Below the pieces are notes generated by a model, which was not told the origin of the DNA, made no database searches, and saw only the letters and a program-made list of their open reading frames with translations. A program made the translations under genes and the position numbers. A stretch of DNA of 64,000 nt from Phytophthora sp. 'mugwort' (taxonomy: Eukaryota; Oomycota; Peronosporomycetes; Peronosporales; Peronosporaceae), in NCBI GenBank assembly GCA_033558025.1, contig JAUCEF010000007.1, forward strand, positions 3,348,001-3,412,000, in the 5' to 3' direction. This document shows, piece after piece, positions 22,134-32,639 of the stretch (the stretch's first letter is position 1; each line of letters starts with the position of its first letter).

Positions 22134-22370
22134 ACTCGAGTCAAGTGTTCTTTCGGTCGGGAAAATTGCCAACTGATCGCTGGCTGTGTGGCAACGACGG
22201 GGTTTTGGCCAATAACAACAACCAGTATATGATTCGTCGAAAACCAAAGTAGCCATCTATCTATTGGTCGAAAACATGACACGCTTCCATTGGCGTGCAC
22301 CGCGTTCAAACGCTTCCACCCATTCGCTCTTCGACCATCGTAGCTGCTCGTCACCTGCCTCGTCGTCACC
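22134..22370. promoter_or_regulatory. shared promoter, RPB12 (-) and NMD3 (+)
   Basis: The divergent starts are 237 bp apart. One CCAAT lies at 22209-22213 on the plus strand, and two inverted copies (ATTGG) lie at 22263-22267 and 22289-22293. This density is more than expected by chance, but binding is inferred. Confidence 0.55.
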
Positions 22371-24061
22371 ATGAGCACCACGTCGAGCCAGATGCCCGTC
22401 ATGTAAGCGTCCTCATCCGTTCTAATTGCTCCATACTTGAGATGCAGTGAAAATCCCATCCGGATCATGCTCATGTTAATACCCTGACTGACCCTTGTCC
22501 ATTTACGTTCACCTGCAGTTTGTGTTGCATGTGCGCGACGCCCATCGTGGCAAACGCGGCCAACACGTGCGTGAGTTGCCTCAAGTCGCAGGTGGACGTG
22601 ACCGAGGGTATTCCCAAGGAAGTAATCATCCACCAGTGCCGCGGCTGCATGCGATGGTCGCGTCCACCCTGGGTGGCGGCCGAGCTCGAGTCTCGCGAGC
22701 TGCTGGCCATGTGCCTCAAGAAGATTAACAACCTTAACCGCGTCAAGCTCATCGACGCCAACTGGGTCTGGACGGAGCCCCACTCGCGCCGTCTCAAGCT
22801 CAAGCTCACCGTGCAGAAGGAGGTCATGAGCAAGATGATCATGCAGCAGTCTTTTGTGGTCACCTTTGTGGTGCGCAACCAGCAATGTGATGCCTGTCAG
22901 GCCTCGTTCGCCAACCAGTCGTGGCGCGCCGTGGTGCAGGTGCGCCAGCGCGTAGACCACAAGCGTACATTCTTCTTCTTGGAGCAGCTCATTCTGAAGC
23001 ACCGCGCCCACGAAAAGACCACAAACATCGAGTCTCACCCGGATGGTGTCGACTTCTTCTTCTCGGAGCGCAATCATGCGCTACGTTTTGTGGATTTCTT
23101 GCAGGAGTCCGTGCCCATGAAGATGAAGACGGCCAAGAAACTCATTTCTGCCGACAACCATAGCAACACGCACAACTACAAGTTCACGTACGCTGTAGAG
23201 ATCGCACCCGTCTGTAAGGACGACTTGGTGGTGCTGCCAGTCAAGCTGGCACGTATGCTGGGCAACATCTCTTGCTTGTGCCTCGTGCAGTCCGTCACTT
23301 CTTCAATTCACGTTGTCGACCCGTTCACCACCCAAGTGGCCGAGATCGACTCCGAAAAATACTGGCGCTATCCGTTCCGTGGCTTGCGATCGATTAAGGC
23401 TATGACGGACTTCACGGTTCTAGACTCGAATCCGATGGCGATTCCTTCCGGTGGAGGCCGTGCGATCCGTGTGACTCGCAAGACCCGACTGGCTGACTTA
23501 GAGGTTGTTCGTGACTCGGATTTTGGCGTGAATGACACTCGGTTCCGCACTGTGAGTCACCTCGGCATGATTCTGCACGTTGGTGACTCTGCTCGCGGCT
23601 ATGACCTTACGTCTGCTGTGTTTAACGACGCTGACCTGGCGCCGCTTGTGCAATCAGGCATGTCTATGCCCGATGTGGTGCTCGTGAAGAAGATGTTCCC
23701 ACGTCGGATCCAGAAACGCGCACGTAACTGGAAGCTGAAGAAGATGGAGGGAGTGGAACAGGCTGGCCCCGTTCGCAAGGCCGATCTCTCCAAGGAGGAG
23801 CAGGACTATGAGCAATTCCTGGAAGAGCTTGAGGAGGACAAGGAAATGCGTTCTCAGATTAATCTGTACAAGGATGAGACCAAGGCGACTATGCCTGCAG
23901 AGGATGACGACGCCATGGAGGAGGACGATGTGGGTGCTCCGGCTGTGGAGCTGCACGAGCTTCTTGACGACCTGGTCATGACAGAGGGCGAGGCCACACC
24001 GCAGATTTTGTCCGAGGCCGAGGCTAACCAGGCTTCAGCTTGGGAGCTGGAGGAATTGTAA
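22371..24061 (+). CDS. NMD3: 60S ribosomal export adaptor NMD3
   Basis: NMD3 binds the nascent 60S subunit and recruits the exportin CRM1 for nuclear export. Exon 1 (22371-22402) codes MSTTSSQMPV and joins through a 116-nt GT-AG intron to exon 2 (22519-24061), giving 524 residues. The N-terminal zinc region has CCMC, CVSC, CRGC and CDAC pairs within the first 130 residues, as in the family. The middle has FFFSERNHALRFVDFLQ, characteristic of NMD3. The acidic C-terminal stretch with Leu-rich elements (ELHELLDDLVM) fits an export signal, although I cannot prove that. Without the small first exon the ORF would lack a proper ATG, so the intron is needed. Confidence 0.95.
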
Positions 24062-24425
24062 TTGCGATGCACTCACTCCCACACTTCCACTCAACCGTAA
24101 CTAGATTTTCTTTTGATGCGTAACATGGTATGCGCAGCTTACTTGGTTTGATCATAACACGTTGAAGCCTGAGTTACTTATTCAATAGTACTATCTTCCA
24201 CTACATAGTACTAAAATAATAGTAGTAGAACATAGTACTACTGCATGTGACCGGTAGTATGAAAAAGCATTACAGCACTGTGTCATACTACGTAATACGT
24301 AGTATAAAATAATGCTTCTACTACTAAATGTAATACTACAATAGTACTACCGTAAACTGCATGATATGATTCGGATTTGTGCAAATGTATTGAGTTAGGA
24401 CAGAACACCAGTCATAACGTACGCT
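24062..24425. repeat. AGTACTA-rich palindromic patch between convergent genes
   Basis: Between the NMD3 and P5CDH 3' ends lies an AT-rich stretch (about 24185-24355) with many copies of the palindrome AGTACT/TAGTAC and of TAGTAG or its complement. It could fold into several hairpins. No gene is present. It could be a decayed MITE or a double terminator region. Confidence 0.5.
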
Positions 24426-26222
24426 TTAAGTAGCCTCGGGGATCGTCCAGTTCGCAGGCACGGGACCAATGTCGTTGATGATCTCACGGTGGCAAGACCA
24501 AACAAGCTTGATCGCCTCCGGCGTTCCGATACCGCCGGCACACGGATCACCAGCCGGACCGAACCAGTGGTTTTGGGGCGCACCTGTGGTTCTAGCACGG
24601 ATACCGCTGTAGGTCGTGCCATTCACCGTAGCCGACAACACCTCGTTCGTGAAGTCCTGATCATTCGAGACGACGGCAGCAGTCAAGTGAGCGTTCATGC
24701 GCTCCAAGACGTCTAGGACGTGCGGCAGCTCGTTGTCGTCGTACTCAGTCAGAACCTGAAACGGGCCGAAAATCTCCGTCGTCACAAGCTCGAAGTTCTT
24801 CGGCTTGACAAACTCCTTTAGCGGCACAAAAACAGCGGTGGGCTTAACAGCGCCATATTTCTCCGGAATCGTGTGGTTTTCCAGCTCCTCAGCGCCAAAA
24901 GCAACACGAGCACCCGGGATCTTCAGCAGCGCCGCAGCGTGGTCGAGCATGCGCTTCGTGGAGACCGTCAGGACGGGGCCAATAGTCAGGTCCGAAAGCT
25001 TTCGTCGGGAAGCAAGCTCAGCAAGCTTTTTCTCGAGGCCAGCCTTCGCCCAGTTCTTGTGCATGAAGAGAACAGACTGCGCCGAGCACTTCTGTCCAGA
25101 GCAAGCGTATGCATCCTGGAATAGCATGCAAGGAGACTCGTTAGAATGACTATTGACAAATATGAGCTCAAAAATAAGCTAACATACCTGGTCGGAAGTC
25201 CAGGCGACATAGTCGAAGTCGCGAACGTCTGGGCCAAGCACCTTCCAGTCAAAACCAGCATCCTCAAGCTTAATACGACCGCTCAGGTCCTTCGCGAGTT
25301 TCTCAGCAACGGCCTGCGAGCTGCAAATCAATTATTGTGCAGAAAAGCATCCGAGTCAGCTCAAAGCGTCGGAATTACATAAGCAGACAGCTACTTACCC
25401 AGTGAACAGCGTGTTGCGCGGCTTAACCTGCATCAGAAGTTCATTCATCACAGCGCCGTCCGAGTTAATGAAGTCCACGTCTGTCAGGGGCATGCCACAC
25501 TCGTGCAGCAGACGCAGGGTCTCTTGCATGACAATGGACACCTTGGAGTCCACCTTGAGCAGGACCTTGTTGCCCATGTACAGAGCGCCCATCATCTGGA
25601 GTACGGGGATCTCAATGGGGAAGTTGAAGGGTGTAATTAGCGCCACGGGGCCGTATGGCCAGCGGTACCCGTGACTTGCTTGACCCTGGTGGTCGCCTGA
25701 CACGCCGAACGAACGCGCCAGGAAGCGCACCTGATCGCCGGAAAAATTCTCCAGGAACTTGCCCGTGACCTTGACCTCATTGCGAGCCTGGAAGTAGCTC
25801 TTGGGCGACGTGCGCTGCACCAGCTTGGCAAAGTAGTCGGCCACCTTCTCCTCTCGGAACATGGCGCCAGCCTTGGCGGACACCTCGCCGTACATGACGT
25901 AGCGCTCTACGTTCTTAAGCGGGTTATGCAGGCCGTGCTTGGGGCAGCTGGTCATGCTCTCCACAAAAGGTGCGAGCTCGTCCCGCTGCGTAAGTGGCAT
26001 GGTCATGAAGGCCTCGCCGTTCAATGGGTCTACAATTGTCTCCGTCTTGGCAGTCTTAGTCCACTCGCCGTTCACCAGATTAAAACCGTCAGTAGGGTTG
26101 GCGCCGCTGAAGGCCGGGTCCACGGTGGCGAACGACGGCAGCGACGAGAAGGCGCGCGTGGCACTCAGGGCGCGGCGCGAGGCGAGCCCGGAGGCAGCAC
26201 GCAATGAGCTGCAACGCAGCAT
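24426..26222 (-). CDS. P5CDH: delta-1-pyrroline-5-carboxylate dehydrogenase, mitochondrial
   Basis: The enzyme oxidises P5C/glutamate semialdehyde to glutamate with NAD+, the second step of proline breakdown in the mitochondrial matrix. Three exons join in frame: 25399-26222, 25188-25320 and 24426-25115, coding 548 residues. The N-terminus is rich in Arg, Ser and Ala without acidic residues for about 28 residues, a typical mitochondrial presequence. Aldehyde dehydrogenase landmarks include TPFNFPIEIPVLQMMGALYM (NAD fold), KLEDAGFDWKVLGPD, and ACSGQKCSAQSVLF with the catalytic Cys; further on TTEIFGPFQVL. The pattern fits the ALDH4/P5CDH subfamily rather than generic ALDH. It is convergent with NMD3. 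Confidence 0.93.
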
Positions 26223-26640
26223 CTAGAGTATCTTGTATCGATCGACGAGATCTGTCGGCTTTGAGGTGAATTCCGATATGAGCGGTTCTGGTTAGTGCAA
26301 CTTCGACAACGTCACTTAACTACGTGGGGTGGCGAACGGCAGCGCACCAGAATAAAGGTTCAATGTATTATCAGAGTCTATTTTCAGTAGTGAGCTCAGA
26401 TTGCTATATATTGACATATCAAATATGCCGTTCTACGCCTTACCACAGGTTGATTAGACGTGGCCCACACAGCTCGCGTCCACCACACCATGTTTAGACG
26501 AGCTGCAACTTCAACAGAAAAGGTCCCAGACGCCGTTCGAATGGAGGACGCACGCTCCACGGTATAGGAATGATCAAATGACCTCGCTGTGATTGTCTTT
26601 GGTCTGTTGAAACAGAGGCTGTGTGTCTTCTCGGGAACTC
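26223..26640. other. intergenic, P5CDH upstream region
   Basis: This is the upstream region of P5CDH and the far 3' side of the orphan gene at 26923. I see no gene and no clear regulatory motif. Confidence 0.4.
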
Positions 26641-27180
26641 TGCTGTTCCTAGTGGGGCTGTGAGACGTGATGGCCGTCTTCCTTGGACGGGCTGGGGCTC
26701 TGTTGGGCGTTGAAGTTGGCTGAGAGCTGCCAGACTGGCTGATTGTTTGTTGCTGGGAGATAACGATATTGTCGTCGGTGGAGATAATAGCAGCGCGCGA
26801 ATATATAAGCGGCGATCCTACTCGCTGCCACGTGGCGCCGGTGCGTATTCGAACGGAGTGGAGGCTTTTTTTCTATCTGGAGTCGAGGACGCGCGGTGTC
26901 TGCCGAGGGGTCGGCTGGAGGCTCACCACCTAAGCTCCGAGATCTTTGCTATGGCAGCGAGAACATCGGAGGGCAGCGCCACGACGGCGCAGCGACGGCT
27001 GACAGCCCCCCGACGCATCAGCTCCTTCCTGCTCTCCTCGTCTACCAGGGTGTTGTCGTACATGTAGTCGCTGGAGCCGATGGTGCTCGACATAACCTGG
27101 ACCTGCAGCTTGGATCGCAGCAACTTGGACTCGCACTGGTGGATCTCGCGGACGGTGCTCATGGTAGCTAGGACACGTGC
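26641..27180 (-). repeat. inverted segmental duplication, left arm
   Basis: This arm matches 32640-33130 in inverted orientation. It covers an orphan gene and about 230 bp of its 3' flank, including shared blocks such as GATAGAAAAAAAGCCTCC and CACCGGCGCCACGTG. Confidence 0.8.
26923..27162 (-). CDS. orphan conserved small protein, copy A
   Basis: I do not recognise this 79-residue protein. It is about 70% identical to copy B (32659-32895), and the substitutions are mostly conservative or silent, which argues that the frame is or was under selection. The shared core is CESK.LRSKLQV.VMSST followed by LVDEESRKEL.RRGAV and AVVALP.DV.AAIA.ISEL.W. It has no signal peptide or membrane segment and is rich in charged residues with a helical C-terminus. 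The start was chosen because both copies open with Met within two residues of the same place and carry similar leader sequence (CAGTTCGCAATT). The 3' flank is nearly as conserved as the coding part, pointing to a recent duplication as well. Confidence 0.6.
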   Translation of the reverse strand: MSTVREIHQCESKLLRSKLQVQVMSSTIGSSDYMYDNTLVDEESRKELMRRGAVSRRCAVVALPSDVLAAIAKISELRW

Positions 27181-27854
27181 TGTTGAGGGTGTGTGTGTGT
27201 GGGCAATTGCGAACTGCTAGTGGCTGCAGTCTGCAGTGCAGAGGGGTATGTCGTTTGAGTTGACTAGTCGCAGTGGATCGCTGGCATTTTTCCGTGTGGT
27301 TGGTTCATGTAACTATAGTACAATGTACTGTAGCTGACGAAAGGAGATGAATGCTGAGGTAACGTTCGATGCAAGCGTGGCATGCTGGGAGGTTAATATC
27401 CGGGGCGTGATTGCTTAGACAAGGAAGTACACGTACTGTAACATCCCAGCCTGATGATGTATATGAGGGGGCAAGTTGCGAAGAAACAGGTTTCGACTAC
27501 AGTATCCATATCTAGGTGTCCCAATCGAATGCGCGTAGATGGAAAGATCGCATTACGCCCGACACAATTACTTAAAATCAGAGCAAGCTTAACCCCTTCA
27601 TTAGAAAAGCGGGCCTTGCGAGACTAAAGCAGCAGCAGAGAGCTTCGGGGAGGAGAATTGCCTGTAGACCATGATTTTTTCCGCAGACCACCTAAGGTAA
27701 GGTGACACCTTGCCGCACCAGACCAGCGTACCGTAAAACCTATGTGCAAGCAGACGTTGGCCATTTACGGACACCTTCAACGTGGCCAATCAGCGACCGG
27801 GATATTGAGGACACAATTCGGTAAATTAACCAAACTACTTGAACGAGTTCTCAG

Positions 27855-27877
27855 CCAGTCAGTCAGTCAGTCAGTCA
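27855..27877. repeat. (AGTC)n microsatellite
   Basis: Five to six perfect copies of a tetranucleotide. Confidence 0.85.
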
Positions 27878-28019
27878 AGAAGCCGCCAACACAAAGCATA
27901 AAGCCCAAAACCAACTCACCAGGCCGACCTCATCTGACAGAGCAAGGGCGAAGGCAGCCAACAGATATACAGACATGCAACACTATGGCCAAACCTGGAG
28001 ATTGTCAAGTGTTATTTTG

Positions 28020-28042
28020 AGTGCAACAAAATTTGTTGCACT
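28020..28042. repeat. perfect 11-bp hairpin
   Basis: agtgcaacaaa, one A, then tttgttgcact: two 11-bp arms around a single base. There is no U-tract after it, so it is not an obvious terminator. Confidence 0.7.
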
Positions 28043-28139
28043 AAGAAATCGGTAGCCGAATGCTTTGGCACGCTGAGCTCAAAATCGAGAGACTCGAAGC
28101 GCAAACTCGTCTATTCATAGATAACAAACAACGAGCGGC

Positions 28140-28215
28140 TGACCCTGTTCCCGTAGTCTGGGCGGGGCTCGAACTGAAGGCCCTCATTATGCCAACCGGT
28201 TAACTTGTCAAGCTG
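28140..28215 (-). repeat. possible tRNA-derived fragment
   Basis: On the minus strand an A-box-like AAGTTAACCGGTTGGC is followed by a B-box-like CAGTTCGAGCCCC, but the stems do not pair properly. It could be a SINE head or a degenerate tRNA. Confidence 0.3.
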
Positions 28216-28608
28216 CCATACTCTAATATGCGGTCAATAAAGTAATATTTAGGACTACCAAAAGACGTTATAGAAGAGCTTTCAAGAAGACGCCGTGTCC
28301 TTGCACATAAGTCATACGGTACGCAAGTCAACTTGACTGTTAAGCGTCCAGAGGTTGCTACGTATGTGCAGCAGATCAAAGCTACCTTACCTGATAGTGA
28401 TGGTGGCGAAGTTGCTCCCCCCCCGCGATGCTGCGTGCTCTGCAACCGATCCTACTAGGATTCCTAGTACGGCAGCAGGAGGTACAGGACACGACAGGCT
28501 GGGGTCAAGGCGTGACCTCCAATACGCGGCTTAACCTGGCAGTATCCTGATAGGTATATCGGCTCAGTGTCTCGGTGGTGGCGTGTCCGATACACCAGAG
28601 TACACGTA

Positions 28609-30366
28609 CAGACAACTCACAGTTGTGTGACTTACAAATGAGGCACAAATCGAGTTGTTGCACATCGGTTCAAGGAACAAAATGCCAATAGTGAAATCAA
28701 GATAAAATTGTTATCTCACAGTTATATAACACAGGAACACAGGAGCACAAAATGACTGGTCGTCAGTGGATTTTGATGATTTTAGCCGACTACTGCGCTT
28801 CATTCTTGGATTTTCCAACATGCCGTCCCGCATTTGCCTCATGATAGACGAAAAGAACAAGATCAGAGCCCACCACGAGGCCAATTCAGACCTGACGCAA
28901 CAGGCATTGAGTGATTGGGCTCTTCGCACGCTGGGGAAGCATGTCAAACGCTCGACAATCAGCAAGATTCTTCGTACCAAGCAAGACAATCACGCCAATC
29001 TGCAGGCAAAACGCAAGCAAGCTGGTCGGTTTGAAGCGATGGAGAAGCAATTGTTCGAATGGTTTGTGTCGGTACAAGCTCGCGTATGCATCAGTGACGC
29101 CATCATCTGGACGAAAGCGAACGAACTGCTTGGTCCCGACCAATCCGTGTCCTCGTCGTGGGTGACGAGGTTCAAACAGCGCCATGGCATCAAGTCTCAT
29201 CGAATGCATGGAGAGGCTGCAAGTGTTGCTGTGCATGAGCTTGAGGCACAACGGAAAGGGTTGATGGACCTGTTGGATGAGTATGAGCCACGAGACGTCT
29301 CTAATATGGACGAAACGGGTCTATTTTTTCGCATGGAGCCTAACCAAACGCTTGCAACATGGCCGATTGCCGGTCACAAGAAGGACAAAGCTCGCATCAC
29401 CGTTGCTTTGTGTTGCAACATGGACGGGAGCGAGAAGCTTGAGCCACTTGTGATTCATCGGTACCTCAATCCTCGGTGTTTTAAGGGCGTGGACAAGTCA
29501 AAGCTATCAGTTCAATTTTTGGCCAATAAAAAAGCGTGGATGACTGCCGTGTTCTTCACTGATTGGTTGAAATTGGTGAACTTGAAGATGCATGGACGGA
29601 AGGTGCTGCTTCTCATTGATAATGCAACGTGTCACGTTGACATCGAGCTCGCAAACGTTCGTGTACACTTCCTACCTGCCAATACCACATCCTACTTGCA
29701 ACCAATGGATGCGGGTATTATCAAGAATTTTAAACTGCATTACCGTTGCGCCTTTGTGCAGTGGACACTCGACCAAATCACTGCTGACGCCTGCACAAAA
29801 ATCGACTTGTTGACAGCGATTCGCATGATTGTTCAGGCTTGGAACGCTGTCAATCCGTCTACTATTCGGAATTGTTGGGCACATACTGGGATCATCCAAC
29901 CTGCGACTGTGTGTGCTCTGAAGCAGCTGAACGAACCGAAGGGCATCTGTGATTCGTCTGAGTTGGACGCGCTGATCGGCAAGCTGTCACTCGCTGATCC
30001 CATGCCTGCTGAAGACTATCTGGAATGCGACAGCGTCTGCCCGGAATGGGAACCAGATGATCAAGATCTGGATGTCTTTGACCCGATCGAAGACGAGGAC
30101 GATGAGAATCAACCTATGTCGCATCGCGACGCACTCAATGCATGTATCCAGTTGTCAACTTATGCGTTTGCCAATAAAATTGAGTGCCAGGGGCTCAACG
30201 ACATCATTAGTGCCAGTAGAAAACTCCTTCTTGGTAATTTGCAACAGCAGAAAATAATTTACTACTTTGAATATTTTTTTTTTGTGTGTCACTAATTCGT
30301 GTTCTGTCTGTAAGAACATCAGGTCATGCCCCGGCCCGATGTGGTTCTACAACTGTGAGTTGTCTG
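28609..30366 (+). mobile_element. intact-looking pogo-like DNA transposon
   Basis: The 1758-bp element has identical 18-bp terminal inverted repeats: CAGACAACTCACAGTTGT at 28609-28626 and its reverse complement at 30349-30366. It is flanked by a TA on each side (28607-28608 and 30367-30368), the target duplication of the Tc1/mariner/pogo group. Inside is one uninterrupted transposase gene. Identical termini and an open frame suggest a young and possibly still mobile copy. Confidence 0.92.
28820..30295 (+). CDS. pogo/Tigger-like transposase (CENP-B HTH, DDE)
   Basis: The protein has 491 residues from the ATG at 28820; the frame is open further upstream but without another ATG. An N-terminal helix-turn-helix (about 1-60, ending RSTISKILRTK) is followed by a CENP-B-type DNA-binding domain (about 75-135, SSSWVTRFKQRHGIKSHRMH). 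The DDE domain follows: the first Asp is in NMDETGLFF (about residue 164), the second in LLLIDNATCHV (about 267) and the third in LQPMDAGIIKNFK (about 297), giving the DD29/30D spacing of pogo-like enzymes. The tail is acidic. All three catalytic positions are present and no stop or frameshift interrupts the frame, unlike every other DNA-transposon gene in this window. It would cut and paste its own element at TA sites. Confidence 0.93.
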   Translation: MPSRICLMIDEKNKIRAHHEANSDLTQQALSDWALRTLGKHVKRSTISKILRTKQDNHANLQAKRKQAGRFEAMEKQLFEWFVSVQARVCISDAIIWTKANELLGPDQSVSSSWVTRFKQRHGIKSHRMHGEAASVAVHELEAQRKGLMDLLDEYEPRDVSNMDETGLFFRMEPNQTLATWPIAGHKKDKARITVALCCNMDGSEKLEPLVIHRYLNPRCFKGVDKSKLSVQFLANKKAWMTAVFFTDWLKLVNLKMHGRKVLLLIDNATCHVDIELANVRVHFLPANTTSYLQPMDAGIIKNFKLHYRCAFVQWTLDQITADACTKIDLLTAIRMIVQAWNAVNPSTIRNCWAHTGIIQPATVCALKQLNEPKGICDSSELDALIGKLSLADPMPAEDYLECDSVCPEWEPDDQDLDVFDPIEDEDDENQPMSHRDALNACIQLSTYAFANKIECQGLNDIISASRKLLLGNLQQQKIIYYFEYFFFVCH

Positions 30367-30401
30367 TATATGCTTGCAGCGTAACGAACGGAGAGACAAT
30401 A

Positions 30402-31913
30402 CAGATTCCGCTCTCACTTCCGGCACCACCCCCTCCCATATCGCAAATTCGTTGCGTTAAAAGTTATGTCTTGATAAAGGAAAGCGAAATTCAAACCAAA
30501 AGGACAGGAAGCAACCAGCGCCCCATTTCGCAAACGACCGAGAGCCCCACACAGATACCACGCACACGCAGCGAATGGGGCGTTAGTTGACCTTCAGGCA
30601 GAAGCGGTTGATCATAACCAAGTCCTGCGAGTGCCCAGGCATGACTCACAGGCAGCTCGCGGACAGGGCAAAGACCGCGCTTACGCTTCCCAGCCCGCCA
30701 GCTCGCACTACGACCTGCGATATTCTGCACAAGGCGGCTGCCTTCTCCACCGATGCTTGCCGAGACGACAAATGGCGCAAGCCGCTGAAGCTGGTCTCTT
30801 GCGGCTGGAGAAGAAATTATGGAAGTGGTTACAAAGCAAGAGCAGAAGAATGTCTGCTTGTCACGTGCATTGATTGCGATGAAAGCTCGCGAGCCGCAAG
30901 GCGAGCTATCGGACGCGTGGAATCTGTCTTTCTCTGATGGATGGATGACGGCCTTTATGCACCGACACGGTCTACGCTTTCGACTGTGGCATGGCGAAGC
31001 AGGTTCGGTGGACCCTGAGGCCGTACGGCTGGGGCTTTAAGAGCTCCAAGAATTGACAGATCTGTATGAGCCCCGTGACATCTATAATATGGATGAAATG
31101 GGGCGGGGGCTCTGTTATGCGGTGGCGCCAGAGTGCTCTATATGCACCAAGAACATGCGCGGCGTTAAGAAGCAGAAGGCGAGGAGTACACTAGCGCTCA
31201 CGTCCAACACGGACGGTTCCGACGCATTGTCAATCCTATACATTGGCAAGGCGAAGAAGCCACGTTGCTGCGGTAAGTTCACACTTGAGCAACGTGGCTT
31301 CGAATACCGCTCCAATAAGAGCGCGTGGATGACTGGTGACATTTTTCGAGAGTGGCTTTGAAACTCGACCGAAACATGCGTGCGGCCGGACGCCACATTC
31401 TACTGCCTTTAGATAATGCCACCTCGCACAAACCGGGTGACCTCATGCTTACCAACGTCTGCCTGCAGCCATTGTCGCCGAATATGACTGATTTTTTTGC
31501 AGTCGATGGATGCCGGCATAATGCAGACTTCAAGTGTTCGGACCGTAGGAAGCAGCTCAGGTGGGTTTATGACAAGCTGAAGCGTGATGAGTCCATTGGT
31601 AAGGATGCTTACAAGGTAAACCAGCTTGAGGCAATGCAGTGGGGTAAGGAGATATGGGCAGAGCTTGCACGCAAGAAGACTATCCAAAACTGCTACCGCC
31701 ACACGGGCATTTGCTTTGCTGCGGTAGCTGGCCACGACTGGAACTCTGATGACGACAAGTGCACTTACGGCGAAGATGTCCCCGTCGACGAGATACTGGT
31801 CCGAGCGTCGGAGATGCATCTTTAATACTCTCAAAAGCTTATAATCCTTATTGAAAAATAAGCTTTGGATAATTAAAGGTGGACCATGGTGCCGGAAGTG
31901 AGAGCGGAATCCG
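30402..31913 (+). mobile_element. second pogo-like element, decayed
   Basis: It has 27-bp terminal inverted repeats (left from 30402, right ending 31913; first 19 bases of the left end CAGATTCCGCTCTCACTTC) with one mismatch, flanked by TA at 30400-30401 and 31914-31915. The repeats differ from those of the neighbour at 28609, so this is another family. The transposase inside is broken. Confidence 0.88.
30587..31825 (+). pseudogene. pogo-like transposase relic
   Basis: The parts are in the right order but spread over frames. An N-terminal helix-turn-helix region (30587-30760) is followed by a CENP-B-like part (FSDGWMTAFMHRHGLRFRLW). The first catalytic Asp is in IYNMDEMGRG after an in-frame stop, and the second in LPLDNATSHKPG. 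The third should lie near 31505, where the sense reads FFAVDGCRHNADFK instead of the usual QPMDAG. The C-terminal helices follow (KKTIQNCYRHTGIC). Stops fall near 31038 and 31359, and frame changes near 30800 and 31360. It is non-functional. The relation to the 28820 transposase is remote (same superfamily). Confidence 0.8.
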
Positions 31914-31915
31914 TA

Positions 31916-32639
31916 GCACTACCTGCCGTGTCGCCAGAGAAGCGAGTTACTGGCGTCAGAGAACAAGCAGTAGCAGCGGCAAACGGGCAACTGCAGCAAT
32001 CACGTTCAAGCATCGGTGAGAATTAACGCACGGCGACAGTTATGGCACGTGCCGCGTCCGCTCGCCCTCGAAGGGGCGCCACGACCTGGAATATGGTCAC
32101 GCATGTGTTGCCTGTCTTCCGCGCAAGTCATTCTTGCTGGCGCCATGGCTCATACCGTGTTGAAACTAGCTGCTTCGATGGCGTCCAGCACAGCAGCCAG
32201 AGCTTGGCCTTCCTGATCGTTTCTCGGTGAAGCGTGCCAGGATGTCCCATGACGCATAGCGAGCTGAGACCTGAAGCTATCCGTCGGCTGGCGCATACAG
32301 CGTCGCAAGTACGCAATCTTATCCCGGTAACGGCGGAGCAACTCTTAAATTCACCCAGCTACCTTCCCGATACACCGGGTCGTGCTTTACGACGCAGATA
32401 CAGTACCAACGTTTCTCCGGTCTCAGCACCGTACTGATCCTGTTTGACATCATTCGAACAACAGCCATACGCCAGGAAAGTCTCACTTGTGCGGGTACAC
32501 ACGAAGCCGAAGCCGACTTAGCGCGATTCGGAGACGAAGCAGTGCCATTAGTGCTTTCACGACCCAACGAGCACACCACCTCCCGAACAACCAACCAACC
32601 TCTCAGTTTAGCAGCCAGCAGATCAGTTCGCAATTACCC
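31916..32639. other. intergenic, upstream of orphan copy B
   Basis: No gene is recognised. The last 60 bp, including CAGTTCGCAATTACCCAC, resemble the leader of orphan copy A. Confidence 0.4.

Larger units (their letters stand above)
27163..28608. other. intergenic with microsatellite, hairpin and tRNA-like scrap
   Basis: No protein gene is recognised. The first 150 bp should be the promoter of orphan copy A. It contains an (AGTC)n tract near 27855-27877, a perfect hairpin at 28020-28042 and a weak tRNA-like stretch on the minus strand near 28140-28215. Confidence 0.45.

Noticed and set aside
22073..23077. 334-codon minus-strand frame over NMD3 and RPB12
   Set aside because: It overlaps two well-supported genes and has no domain; it is a shadow.
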